Assembly: GCA_019359325.1 (NCBI GenBank) | Contig: JAHHHN010000009.1 | Location: forward strand, 62,001 to 126,000 | Reading direction: 5' to 3' | Length of the DNA stretch: 64,000 nt | DNA from: Mojavia pulchra JT2-VF2 | GTDB taxonomy: Bacteria > Cyanobacteriota > Cyanobacteriia > Cyanobacteriales > Nostocaceae | Part shown: positions 1-8,825 of the stretch, one piece after another | How positions within the stretch are numbered: the stretch's first letter is position 1 | Layout: every line of letters begins with the position of its first letter | The notes under the pieces: model-generated | Database searches by the model: none | Seen by the model: the letters and a program-made list of their open reading frames with translations, nothing else | What the model was told of the DNA's origin: nothing | Position numbers and translations under genes: made by a program

Positions 1-708
1 AAGTTAATTGGTCGTGCTGTGGAGTTAGCCCAACTTCCTGCGGATGCAATCATTTTGGAAGTGGGATGTGGCCCTGGGATTGCAACTACAGCATTTGCTG
101 AACTAGGCTTTTCAATGATCTGCCTTGAACCAAGCCAAGAAGCTTGCCAACTTGCACGTAATAATTGTGCCCAGTATGCAAATGTAGAAATTAAGAATAC
201 CTTATTTGAAGAATGGGAGTTAGAGGCTGAGAGATTTAATGCTGTTCTTGCGGCAACGGCTTTTCATTGGGTTCCACCTGAAATTGGATATCCAAAAACT
301 GCTGCTGCCTTGCAAGATAACGGTTCTCTAATTTTATTGTGGAACATGACACCTCAACCCCAGTATGAAGTTTATCAAGTTTTAAATGAGGTTTATCAAA
401 TTCATGCTCCGTCTGTTGCCCGATATGAAACAAGCGAAACTCAGGCAAAGATTCTTCAAGGGTTTGGACAAGCTGTCATTGATTCAGGTCTATTCAAAGG
501 ATTAGTTTCCGAACATTTAATGTGTAGCGTCACCTACCGCACCGATGATTATCTTTCGCTTTTAAGTACTTATTCGCCGTACCTAGCGCTAAACCCACAA
601 AAGAGAAATTCTTTATTTGAAGATTTGAGGCAAGTGATAGAGAATAACTTTGCAGGAAGTATTCAGATTTCATACCTTTCAGCTTTTCACGTTGCTCAAA
701 AAATCTAG
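1..708 (+). CDS. SAM-dependent class I methyltransferase, 5'-truncated by the window edge
   Basis: The reading frame is open from base 1, so the gene starts outside the window; the GTG at 19 is probably an internal valine rather than the start. The N-terminal part carries a clear SAM-binding motif I (ILEVGCGPG) followed about 20 residues later by an acidic loop (CLEPSQE), the layout of Rossmann-fold class I methyltransferases of the UbiE/COQ5-like type. A conserved AFHWVPP segment follows, as in small-molecule methyltransferases. The visible part is about 235 residues, close to the usual 250-270. The substrate cannot be told from sequence. The next gene lies 100 bp downstream on the same strand, with no overlap to suggest co-function. 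Confidence 0.85.
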   Translation, partial: KLIGRAVELAQLPADAIILEVGCGPGIATTAFAELGFSMICLEPSQEACQLARNNCAQYANVEIKNTLFEEWELEAERFNAVLAATAFHWVPPEIGYPKTAAALQDNGSLILLWNMTPQPQYEVYQVLNEVYQIHAPSVARYETSETQAKILQGFGQAVIDSGLFKGLVSEHLMCSVTYRTDDYLSLLSTYSPYLALNPQKRNSLFEDLRQVIENNFAGSIQISYLSAFHVAQKI

Positions 709-808
709 TTTATACTAATTCCTAATTTGTAGTATCTGTAGCTATATTTTGCAAAATTGCTATTATACAAATTTGAAAATGATTGCTACTTTAGGAATTA
801 GGATAAAA

Positions 809-1474
809 ATGGAAAAAACAGCAAACCCAAGAGTCAAAATTTGCTGCATCAGTAGCTTAGAAGAAGCATGGACTGCAATTCGTTATGGTGCTTCTGCTCT
901 TGGTTTAGTTTCTAATATGCCGAGTGGGCCTGGTGTCATCAGTGAAGATTTAATAGCAAAAATTGCTGCTTGTGTACCGCCCCCAATTGCTACCTTTTTA
1001 CTTACTTCCAGCCAAGATGCTCAAGAGATTATCGAGCAGCACAGACGCTGCCGTACTAATACTATACAAATATGCGATCGCCTAGAATCAGGAAGCTATG
1101 AAGATATAAAATCTGCCTTGCCTGGAATTTCTATTGTCCAAGTAATCCACGTCACTACAGAAGAATCTTTACAAGAAGCAGTCAGAATTGCCCCCTATGT
1201 AAATGCTATTCTGCTTGACTCTGGCAATCAATCATTGCTGGTAAAAGAATTGGGAGGCACAGGACGTATACACGATTGGCGACTCAGTGCCAAAATCCGC
1301 GAGCAGTTGGATGTACCGATTTTCTTGGCAGGCGGACTAAATCCTGATAATGTGGCTATTGCCGTCAAGCAAGTCGCTCCTTTTGGGCTGGATTTGTGTA
1401 ATGGGGTTCGTAGCAACGGCAAATTAGATGAAAGCAAACTTCAGCGCTTTTTCCAGCAGTTGAAAGATGATTGA
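809..1474 (+). CDS. Phosphoribosylanthranilate isomerase (TrpF)-like protein
   Basis: A 221-residue single-domain TIM-barrel protein. The N-terminus RVKICCISS matches the TrpF motif KICGIT with Gly changed to Cys; the presumed catalytic Cys is kept. AILLDS supplies the family Asp, GGTGRIHDW is the phosphate-loop region, and FLAGGLNPDNV with GLDLCNGV at the C-terminus is typical of TrpF. TrpF converts phosphoribosylanthranilate to the CdRP intermediate of tryptophan synthesis. No trp genes lie nearby, so this may be a paralogue with another role. I take the ATG at 809 because homology begins there; the frame is open upstream to 749, but those residues do not look like the family. Confidence 0.8.
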   Translation: MEKTANPRVKICCISSLEEAWTAIRYGASALGLVSNMPSGPGVISEDLIAKIAACVPPPIATFLLTSSQDAQEIIEQHRRCRTNTIQICDRLESGSYEDIKSALPGISIVQVIHVTTEESLQEAVRIAPYVNAILLDSGNQSLLVKELGGTGRIHDWRLSAKIREQLDVPIFLAGGLNPDNVAIAVKQVAPFGLDLCNGVRSNGKLDESKLQRFFQQLKDD

Positions 1475-1535
1475 TATGTTGCAAAAATTTTTTGAATTAT
1501 TACCATAACGCAAGTCATAAACAAGATGACATTTG

Positions 1536-1795
1536 CAACAAACATTTAAATATTTGTTGCTATCACTTTAATGCAACTAACTAACGTTAGCAACAAACAC
1601 TTATACATTTACTACAAACACTTAAATAAAACCTATAGATAGACTAACGTTAACAACAAACATTTAAACATTTGTTGTAAACGCTTTAATGCAACTAACT
1701 AACAAACTAACGTTAGCAACAAATACTTATACATTTGTTGCTAACCCTTAAACAAAACTTATGAATGGACTAATCTTAGCAACAAACGCTTTAAC
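1536..1795. repeat. Tandem repeat of 118-126 bp units containing CAACAAA/TTTGTTG palindromes
   Basis: Unit 1 begins at 1536 and unit 2 at 1654; a partial third unit begins at about 1780. Each full unit opens with a near-perfect 24-bp palindrome (CAACAAA, AT core, TTTGTTG). Next comes TTTAATGCAACTAACTAAC, then ACGTTAGCAACAAA and a second related palindrome. Unit 2 differs by an 8-bp internal duplication (AACAAACT), which explains the 118 versus 126 spacing. It is non-coding in all frames I followed. Confidence 0.75.
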
Positions 1796-1908
1796 AAAAG
1801 CTAAAAACGTTTGACCGAAACTTATAAACCAACTCATCAACTACTACCGCAACTAGTCTAAAATGCTGGTTTTATGCAACCATAAATTATTCGTAAAAAA
1901 TAGTAGTT

Positions 1909-1930
1909 GTAGGATGGGCAGTACCCACCA
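1909..1930. repeat. GTAGGRTGGGC...CCACC interspersed palindrome, copy 1
   Basis: GTAGGATGGGCAGTACCCAC forms a short stem (TGGGC/ACCCA). The same family recurs at 35246-35266 and 55586-55609, always between genes. Confidence 0.6.
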
Positions 1931-1999
1931 ACAAAAATTGCTATAAAGCAACTGGTGCAAAATGTAAGTACTACAAACTTTTTAATAAGGATACTGTAG

Positions 2000-2815
2000 A
2001 TGGTTGCCCAAATTCAAGAATTAGATGCCCAACAATGGGTAAAAACTCGTTCTTCTCTAGATCATAGCCAATCGACCTTCCTCATCTGGACAGGTAAAAT
2101 TTACGCATTTATGCCTGGGGAGAAGAGAAAACTTCTGTTTAAAATAGTGGGGATGAGCGTTAGTAGATGTATTCCTAAAGAAGCGGGAATCTGGGATTTT
2201 ACTTCCAGGGAACTGACTTACTATCTTGACCCACAAACAGATGAGATTTTGCCTAAATGGGAGAATCCTTGGACAGAAGAGACAGTACCAGTGATGCATG
2301 TGGCTAATAATCCTGTGCAGGGTGAATTTAAAGGCAAATTTCCTGCACAAGTAGAAGGCGACAGTACAACTTTCGTTTTTGACATTTTTCCTACTTACCC
2401 CAATCCCCTAGCAGCAGACTCGAAATTTACTGAATATAGCCCACATCAAATTTATCAGGCAGCGGAATTATTTAAACTAACCGTGCCAACCGCAGACTTA
2501 TTCAACTCAGAACTTTCTTCAGTTACGCAACTTAAACTGAGTTGGGATCGAATTGGTCAGTGGCTACCCTGGATGAAAATGGGCGATCGCCCCGGTCATT
2601 TGATCTATAGTGCTTATGGAAGTAAAGTCGGTGGCTTTTTAGAGTTACCTCAGTTGTTGCAAAATGAAATTAATACTCGCGTTCCTTTATATAAAAATGC
2701 CCCGAAATCATTGCTTGATGTCGAAGATATGACCTCTTGGTTATACTTTCAACAAAATTTTGATGCTTATTTGGCTGGCGAAACCTTTCCGCTACCAGCA
2801 GCAGAAGAATTGTAA
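2000..2815 (+). CDS. DUF1838 family protein
   Basis: A 271-residue soluble protein with no signal peptide. The segment WTGKIYAFMPGEKRKLLF and the following GMSVSR, together with the repeated Trp/Tyr-rich motifs (REL(T/Y)YYLDP, WENPWTEETVPVMHVAN), match my recollection of DUF1838, a family of unknown function found in cyanobacteria, proteobacteria and fungi. The C-terminal half holds WDRIGQWLPWMKMGDRPG and VEDMTSWLYF, which also look like family blocks. ATG at 2000 has an AAGG box at suitable distance. It stands alone between a repeat spacer and a kinase remnant. No function can be inferred. Confidence 0.75.
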   Translation: MVAQIQELDAQQWVKTRSSLDHSQSTFLIWTGKIYAFMPGEKRKLLFKIVGMSVSRCIPKEAGIWDFTSRELTYYLDPQTDEILPKWENPWTEETVPVMHVANNPVQGEFKGKFPAQVEGDSTTFVFDIFPTYPNPLAADSKFTEYSPHQIYQAAELFKLTVPTADLFNSELSSVTQLKLSWDRIGQWLPWMKMGDRPGHLIYSAYGSKVGGFLELPQLLQNEINTRVPLYKNAPKSLLDVEDMTSWLYFQQNFDAYLAGETFPLPAAEEL

Positions 2816-2924
2816 AGTGTGATTTGAGAAGCAAACTTAGCCGATGCGTTACTCTGGGAGGTAGCGCATAACCGCTGTCTATACCGCTTTTCATCAGAGA
2901 ATTGCAGACGGCTCCTACCAAAGA

Positions 2925-3152
2925 TTAATATTTTTGGAGCAGGTATGGTAATTGAATAGTCACTTCTGTTTCTTTATTTAAGTGCGAAACGACTTTAATA
3001 TCTCCTTGATGTTTTTGGATAATTTGATAGGAAATAGTTAAACCTAAACCGATACCTTTGCCAACAGATTTAGTAGTGAAGAATGGATCGAATATTTTCA
3101 ATAGATTTGTATTATCTATACCTATACCGTTGGTCTTTGCAGAAATTTGAGT
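2925..3152 (-). pseudogene. Histidine kinase C-terminal remnant (HATPase G1-F-G2 boxes)
   Basis: Translating the minus strand from about 3152 to the stop at 2925-2927 gives some 75 residues with [25 protein letters not shown] and [13 protein letters not shown]. These are the G1, F and G2 boxes of a sensor histidine kinase ATPase domain, ending in a normal C-terminus. Immediately upstream in the same frame are two consecutive stop codons (3153-3158), and no HisKA domain precedes them. This is a decayed 3' fragment of a kinase gene, next to the large c-di-GMP gene, which is not itself a kinase. Confidence 0.75.
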
Positions 3153-3202
3153 TTATTAAACTTTCTCATCCACAATTGCCTTTGAAAAATTATTTTTGAT
3201 TG

Positions 3203-6200
3203 TTAATACGCTTGATTATTGATAAATTGTGTTTCAATTTGATGAGCAGCTATAGGAGGAGAAAACAAGTATCCTTGACCAAATTCACATCCGAGTTCTT
3301 GCAACCATTGAAGTTGCTGTTGTGTTTCGATACCTTCTGCCACAACTGCTAATCCGAGTTGATTACTGAGTGTAATTATAGTTTTGACAACTTGATAGTT
3401 CCGGCTTCCTTCTTGCATTTGATTGATAAATGAACGGTCAATTTTTAAGGTGTCAGCAGGTAATCGATGAAGATAATTAAGCGATGAATATCCAGTACCA
3501 AAATCATCAATGCTAATTTGAATGCCTAGTGTTTTTAACTGCTTTAATATGATGAGGGTTTCAGTGATATTATCAATAAGCATACTTTCGGTAATTTCTA
3601 AAGTTAGGCAGTGACCATCTAAACCAGTCTGATTCAGAATGCGTTCTACATCTTTAACTAAAGTGGCTTTACGCAAATCTTGAACCGAGAGATTAACACT
3701 AACCTTTAACGGAAATTGGCTAGATAATTGAGTTTGCCAAATAGCAAGTTGCTGACAAGCAGTGTAGAGTATCCAGCTATCTAGAGTAACTATCAGTCCT
3801 GTTTCTTCAGCTATGGAAATAAATTCTCCAGGAGGAACGAATCCCCGAATCGGGTGTTGCCAGCGCACCAGTGCCTCAAACCCAATCAAATGCTTACTAT
3901 TGATATCAAAAATAGGCTGATAGTAGACGATAAATTCCTGTCGTTCTAGAGCCTTACGCAGGTCATTCTCTAAATTAAGTCGGATGAGTGCTTGAGTGTG
4001 CATCTGGGCATCAAATATTTTATAGCAGCTTTTCCCTTGAGCCTTTGCTTGATACATTGCAATATCTGAATCTCGAAGCAAATCGGAGGCTTGATGATAG
4101 TTTTCTTTTCCTAAAACAATACCGATGCTTGTGGTAATAAAGACTTCATATCCGTTAAGCATTAATGGAGCTTGAAACTCTGCTAATATCCGCTCGGCAA
4201 CCACAACTGCTTCTTGAATACCTTGCAGGTTTTCCAGCAAAATAACAAATTCATCACCTCCAAAGCGAGCCGCTAGGTCTATTGGTCGAATGTTGGATTT
4301 TAACTTTTGACCAATGATAGTTAGTAGTTGATCTCCGGCTAAGTGTCCTAAGCTATCATTGATGATTTTGAAGCGATCCATATCAAGATACAAAACTACA
4401 AATTGATAAGTTTCAATTTGCTTGGCTCGGTTAATAGCTAATTCCAGCCGTTCCATAAAAAAATTACGGTTGGGTAAGCCAGTTAGAGCATCATGCAGTG
4501 CGTTATAAATTAGTTGTTCTTCTGCTTGTTTGCGATCGCTAATATCAGTGATTGTACCTACATAGCCTGTGATTTGCCCTGCTAAATCGTACTCTGCAAC
4601 AGCTTGTCCAAATACCCAAGTTACTGTGCCATTAGGCTGTTTAAATCGGTACTCTAGTTGGAACGGACGAGTCTCCAAAGCAGCAGAATACCACTCAGTT
4701 GAAACTTTTTCTCGGTCATCGGGGTGAAGTGCTTTAACCCATCCTGTTTCGGCGGCTTCTTCAGAAGTTATCCCGGTGATATTGCACCAGCGTTCATTAA
4801 CGTAAATACAGTTTCCTTGAGCATCGGTTCGGAAAATGCCAACTGGAGCTGCGGCTGCCAAAGAAGCATACCGTTGTTCGCTTTGTCGTAAATGTGCTTC
4901 TGTTCGTTGTCGTTCTGCTAGTTCTGTTTGCAGTTGCTGGTAAGCAGTAGCTTGGTGGATGGCGATCGCTAGCTGAGTCGAAAGCTGTTGCATTAGAGAG
5001 ATTTCTTCAGCTAGCCACTGTCGAGGAGTTTGGCTCTCAACAACGTTCAGCAGTCCCCACAGATTGTCACCTTCAATAATTGGAACCAAAATTTTTGCTC
5101 GAATTTGCAATGTTTCTAGTTGCTGGCGGTGGCAATCACTCATCTGTGTGGTGTAGATATCACAGACAACTCGTGCTCGTTCTATGCGATAGCTTACTGT
5201 CCAATTAGGCGCATAACAAGAATCGTAAACTTGTTTACCCAGGTAAGAAACATAACCATTAGCTACAGATTCTGCAACCCCAACTATGCTCCAGTCGGGT
5301 TGGAACTGCCAGATTGTAGCGCGATCGCAGTCTAAGAGCGATCGCACTTGTTGAACTGTTGTGTCGAGGATATCCTGTAGGTTGAGCGAAGAACGGATTT
5401 GAGTAGCAATGGTTGTAATTAATTGCTCCCGCTCTGCTTTTGTCTTGAGTATAGCTGTACGCTCAAGGACTTGCTGCTCTAATTCGGCGTTGCGATTTTG
5501 CAGCAGTTCTAGTTTCTCCGCCTCTAACCGAGAAACTTGATGTTCTAATACTTCAACTAAGTAAGTTAACTCCAGTGGGTTGAGTACTTTAAGAATACTG
5601 GTCTGAGTAACAATCCCTAACAACTCTCCTTGGGTTCCAACTACCACTATTCGCTTGACTAAATATTGCTGCATTATTTGTTGCACAATCCACAGAGAAT
5701 CCCCAGGGCTGGCTGAGAAAACCGGTGTACTCATGACAACCTGCGCTTGCAGATGTTCAAAATCGAGTTCCAATGCTTGAAACTGTACAATGTCTCGCTC
5801 TGTGACAATGCCAATCGGTATTTGTAGAGTTTGTCCTTGTGGTTCGTGAACTCGTTCTTCCACAAGGACAACCGAACTTACCTGATGTTCTGCCATCAGA
5901 CGAGTGATAGCTAGCATAGAAATATTGGGAGCAGCAGAAATCACTTGAGGAGTCATCACGTCTGTTACAAGGCGTAGTTGCAGCAAGTCTATTGGACGTG
6001 ACAATTGTTGCAAGCTCTCATGAGTCAGTAGCCCCACAATTTGGTTTTGCTCATTAAGCAGAGGTAAGTGGCGAATGTGATACTGCTGGAGGAAATTGAC
6101 GGCAAAGAAGAGATTGGTAAATGCAGATTGTTGCAAGCTAATAACTGGATGTGTCATCACCTCAGCGATTGCTAAATTCTCTAGCAATCGCTTCTGATAA

Positions 6201-6460
6201 CTGAGGCGAACCACGTCTCGTTCTGTAAAAATGCCTAATAACTGATTGTTTTCAACTATCAACACACAACTCGAACGAGCCTCAAGGTGCAGGGCTGCAA
6301 TTTCGCTATCTGCCTGTTTTGAAGATGAACACATAGCACGAATACCACTCATCAGGGCGATCGCTGCCATCACAGATGTATTTGGCGAAACTATCAGCGG
6401 GTTGCGAACAATTGCTGACTCCAGTTCAGCTTCTGTCAAAGCAGTGGAAGGTATTAACAT
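3203..6460 (-). CDS. CBS-GAF-PAS-GGDEF-EAL c-di-GMP turnover protein
   Basis: A 1085-residue cytoplasmic signalling protein. Residues about 1-300 form four CBS repeats (VMTHPVISL, DVMTPQVISA, VVMSTPVFSA), followed by a coiled coil to about 340, a GAF domain (about 345-510, of the phytochrome-like cyanobacterial type), a PAS/PAC domain (about 525-645), GGDEF (about 650-815) and EAL (about 830-1075). The GGDEF signature is intact (RFGGDEF near residue 735), and RPID lies exactly five residues before GGDEF, which fits the inhibitory I-site. The EAL part keeps EALVRW, EITESM, DDFGTGYSS and AEGIET, so both cyclase and phosphodiesterase could be active. It has no gene partner. CBS pairs usually bind adenosyl nucleotides, suggesting energy-state control (inference). 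Confidence 0.93.
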   Translation of the reverse strand: MLIPSTALTEAELESAIVRNPLIVSPNTSVMAAIALMSGIRAMCSSSKQADSEIAALHLEARSSCVLIVENNQLLGIFTERDVVRLSYQKRLLENLAIAEVMTHPVISLQQSAFTNLFFAVNFLQQYHIRHLPLLNEQNQIVGLLTHESLQQLSRPIDLLQLRLVTDVMTPQVISAAPNISMLAITRLMAEHQVSSVVLVEERVHEPQGQTLQIPIGIVTERDIVQFQALELDFEHLQAQVVMSTPVFSASPGDSLWIVQQIMQQYLVKRIVVVGTQGELLGIVTQTSILKVLNPLELTYLVEVLEHQVSRLEAEKLELLQNRNAELEQQVLERTAILKTKAEREQLITTIATQIRSSLNLQDILDTTVQQVRSLLDCDRATIWQFQPDWSIVGVAESVANGYVSYLGKQVYDSCYAPNWTVSYRIERARVVCDIYTTQMSDCHRQQLETLQIRAKILVPIIEGDNLWGLLNVVESQTPRQWLAEEISLMQQLSTQLAIAIHQATAYQQLQTELAERQRTEAHLRQSEQRYASLAAAAPVGIFRTDAQGNCIYVNERWCNITGITSEEAAETGWVKALHPDDREKVSTEWYSAALETRPFQLEYRFKQPNGTVTWVFGQAVAEYDLAGQITGYVGTITDISDRKQAEEQLIYNALHDALTGLPNRNFFMERLELAINRAKQIETYQFVVLYLDMDRFKIINDSLGHLAGDQLLTIIGQKLKSNIRPIDLAARFGGDEFVILLENLQGIQEAVVVAERILAEFQAPLMLNGYEVFITTSIGIVLGKENYHQASDLLRDSDIAMYQAKAQGKSCYKIFDAQMHTQALIRLNLENDLRKALERQEFIVYYQPIFDINSKHLIGFEALVRWQHPIRGFVPPGEFISIAEETGLIVTLDSWILYTACQQLAIWQTQLSSQFPLKVSVNLSVQDLRKATLVKDVERILNQTGLDGHCLTLEITESMLIDNITETLIILKQLKTLGIQISIDDFGTGYSSLNYLHRLPADTLKIDRSFINQMQEGSRNYQVVKTIITLSNQLGLAVVAEGIETQQQLQWLQELGCEFGQGYLFSPPIAAHQIETQFINNQAY

Positions 6461-6561
6461 TCGCGCAATGGTATTTAAAATTTCTTAAACTGTCACTTTT
6501 ATAATGCCCATTGCACTACAGTACTTAACACCGTAAATTTGCCAAGCTTTTAATTTAGAGA

Positions 6562-6702
6562 ATATAAAGCAATACGGCTGAGTTAGTGGTATTCGGTTTT
6601 GGAAGATCCCCCCAACCACCCTTTTCTAAGGGGAGCTTAATTTCCTCCTTTTTGGAGGGTTAGGGAGGATCAATTATTATCTGAACCGTATTGAAATATA
6701 AA
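6562..6702. mobile_element. MITE-like element 1 with CAATACGG terminal inverted repeats
   Basis: The left end ATATAAAGCAATACGGCTGA is matched, inverted, at 6681-6701 (CTGAACCGTATTGAAATATA). The 140-bp interior is itself a palindrome built from GATCCCCCCAACCACCC and GGAGGGTTAGGGAGGATC. It has no coding capacity. A second element with the same ends lies at 13447-13577. Confidence 0.55.
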
Positions 6703-6724
6703 GAAGCAAGCTGTCAATTTTGTA

Positions 6725-7693
6725 CTAACTCCAAGAATGATAGAATGTACTTTCTTTCCAAAAAGGAGCAGTGCGTTGTTCAATTGCTGCTAAGTCTTGA
6801 TTAGTTAGAGGTTGATAGGAAATTGCTGCCTGAACATTTTCTTCTAGCTGTTGCAAGCTATCAACAGAAATTATGCAACAATGAACTCCTGGCTGAGACA
6901 GGCTGTATCCTAAAGCTTGCTGGATATTTTTTAATCCACCTGCTTGAAATAACTTCCCATAAGCAGGAACTTTCATCGCAATTACACCTAAGTTTTTTTG
7001 CTGTGCTAATGGCAAAACTGTAGGAATAAATGAGTTTGAATGATGTTTTTCAACTGCATTGACAGGAATTAAAGTTGTGTGGAATTGAAAGCGACGTAAT
7101 CCTTCAACTATTACCTGTGGATCGCGGTGTCCGGTAATACCAACAAACCGCACAATTTTTTGCTGCATCGCTTCTTCTAAAGCTTTGATAGCGCCAGATG
7201 CACTAAATATAGTGTCAAGTTCTTGAGAATAAGAGACGTGATGCAACTGCCATAAATCGAGATAATCAGTATTGAGACGTTTTAGCGAACTCTCTAATTC
7301 TCGCCATGCTCCATCGCGGTCTCTTTTATCTGTTTTACTGGCTAAAAACACTTTTGCACGATGACTTGGCAGCACTTTTCCTAAATGAATTTCACTTGCT
7401 CCGTAGCTGCGGGCTGTATCAAAGTAACGAATACCAAGTGCGATCGCTCTTTCAATAATCGCCAATGCTTCATCTTCTTTATCCGGTTTATCAAGCGGCG
7501 TGTTTGTACTTGCGCCTCCCAAGCCAAAGATGGGCACTTTTACTCCGGTGTTTCCCAGGACTCTTTCTGGCATTGTTGCTGATGGTGTCGCAGTGTTAGA
7601 ACTATTGCTAGATAAAGCATCAGCTCTAACAATGCCGCTAGCTACAGCAACGCTAGTAAGCAAGAAATTCCGCCGTGTTTTTCTTCTTATCAT
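6725..7693 (-). CDS. Aldo/keto reductase with twin-arginine signal
   Basis: A 322-residue NADPH-dependent oxidoreductase of the AKR superfamily. The N-terminus MIRRKTRRNFLLTSVAVASG has a twin-arginine motif (TRRNFLL) and a hydrophobic stretch, predicting folded export. The barrel begins at RVLGNTGVKVPIFGLGG. The family tetrad is visible: Asp in YFDTARSYG, Tyr in the same segment, Lys in FLASKTDKRD, His in LWQLHHVS. The C-terminus IISVDSLQQLEENV forms the cofactor phosphate pocket region. The frame is open upstream to 7750, but I choose the ATG at 7691-7693 because the Tat signal starts there. The gene is monocistronic. The substrate is unknown. Confidence 0.85.
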   Translation of the reverse strand: MIRRKTRRNFLLTSVAVASGIVRADALSSNSSNTATPSATMPERVLGNTGVKVPIFGLGGASTNTPLDKPDKEDEALAIIERAIALGIRYFDTARSYGASEIHLGKVLPSHRAKVFLASKTDKRDRDGAWRELESSLKRLNTDYLDLWQLHHVSYSQELDTIFSASGAIKALEEAMQQKIVRFVGITGHRDPQVIVEGLRRFQFHTTLIPVNAVEKHHSNSFIPTVLPLAQQKNLGVIAMKVPAYGKLFQAGGLKNIQQALGYSLSQPGVHCCIISVDSLQQLEENVQAAISYQPLTNQDLAAIEQRTAPFWKESTFYHSWS

Positions 7694-7959
7694 GAGTTTA
7701 TTAAAGAAAAAATTGGGTTCAAAATTCTTATGCCTATGGGAATACTCCAAAAACTATTTTGATAAGAACTGGATCAAAATCACTACCAAGATACCCAGAA
7801 GCAAATATAGCGGTTCTCATTTGGATGCAACACGTGATAGAGGCACAACATTGTTCATTGGTATCCACTTAAAATGAAATCGGCGGTTAGAAACCGCAAC
7901 TACATAGAACGGACTTTGTTTGTCTAACCGCTAATTCTGTTTGCTTAAGTTGACACAGT

Positions 7960-8328
7960 TTAAAATTTCCGCATATTTCTACTAATCGGGTCAAAACCTC
8001 TAGGAAATCGGGTGCTTTCATCATAGTAAGCTCCACTTAAATCCGCTGCATACATCTTGGCATAGTTAAGTTTTGCGCCTCGGAGATTTGCTTCGTTCAG
8101 CTTCACACCGCTCAAATTTGCTCTGGTTAAATTCGCTTTGGCTAGATTAGTTCTACTTAAGTCTGCTCCCCAAAGTTTGGCTTTGGCTAAGTTAGCTTCA
8201 CTCAAGTCCGAACCCCATAAATTAACTCCAGGTAAGTAGGCTGCAATCAGTCTGGCTCTACTTAAGTTCGCTGCGGGAAAATATCTCTCGCCTACAGCAT
8301 AACGCCGCCTCAGTTCTTCCGCGTCCAT
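7960..8328 (-). CDS. Pentapeptide repeat protein
   Basis: A 122-residue protein, most of which (about residues 20-100) is A(N/D)Lxx pentapeptide repeats, e.g. SEANLAKAKLWGADLSRTNL, giving a predicted right-handed quadrilateral beta-helix. The N-terminal MDAEELRRRYAVGERYF is a common cap in cyanobacterial members. The C-terminal tail (TRFPRGFDPISRNM) is the usual ending. No transmembrane segment or signal is present. Its start overlaps the end of the upstream gene by 19 bp, so the two are translated from one transcript. No biochemical role can be stated. Confidence 0.88.
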   Translation of the reverse strand: MDAEELRRRYAVGERYFPAANLSRARLIAAYLPGVNLWGSDLSEANLAKAKLWGADLSRTNLAKANLTRANLSGVKLNEANLRGAKLNYAKMYAADLSGAYYDESTRFPRGFDPISRNMRKF

Positions 8329-8630
8329 AGTTCATTAACCTTGTTCAGTAAGCAAGAAGTTATTTCTTCCCATTCCTGGTTTAGTTGTCCTGTAAACTCT
8401 GGCTGACTACTACGCCGATACCAATAACGAGCATTACTCAAGTCGCCTTCTTTGCGATGTAAATAAGCATGAACCCAAGCACTGTCAGCATCGCTAGCAT
8501 TTTGCACTATTTCATGAGCTTTGTGCCAATCACCTTGCTTGTCATAAAACAAGGCTTGCAGTGCTTTTGGTAAAGTTTCAGGACATAAACGCTGTGTTTC
8601 GACCAACTTTTGGAATTCGGTTAAAATCAT
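8310..8630 (-). CDS. Conserved small protein of unknown function, first gene of the pentapeptide operon
   Basis: A 106-residue soluble alpha-helical protein. The block KQGDWHKAHEIVQ...AWVHAYLHRKEGDLSNARYWYRRS looks like a known but unnamed bacterial family of about 100 residues, conserved in proteobacteria and cyanobacteria (recollection, not searched). The helix pairs resemble a short TPR-like hairpin. It overlaps the pentapeptide gene by 19 bp, which argues for translational coupling. Confidence 0.75.
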   Translation of the reverse strand: MILTEFQKLVETQRLCPETLPKALQALFYDKQGDWHKAHEIVQNASDADSAWVHAYLHRKEGDLSNARYWYRRSSQPEFTGQLNQEWEEITSCLLNKVNELWTRKN

Positions 8631-8825
8631 TATCCCTACTCCAACAGTATCAATGCTCTATTTCCAAGATACTGCGTAGGATACTGTTGAGCGATGTCTA
8701 ACGGCAAACCTCTAAGGAATGTAGTTGCTAACCAGAGTTGTGGGTGAGTATTTAATTAATATTGATTTCTCTAGGAATTCCTTTGCCATGTTGTTAAAAT
8801 TACATTTGCTTATATTTGAACTTAT

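Larger units (their letters stand above)
1475..1999. other. 525-bp gene-free spacer with duplicated repeat units
   Basis: No credible gene. The left two thirds is a degenerate tandem repeat (listed separately); the right end has one copy of the GTAGG(A/G)TGGGC palindrome family at 1909-1930. An AAGG ribosome-binding site sits about 9 bases before the ATG at 2000. Confidence 0.7.

Noticed and set aside
7500..7877. 125-residue plus-strand frame antisense to the aldo/keto reductase
   Set aside because: Overlaps a well-supported gene and has no recognisable domain.
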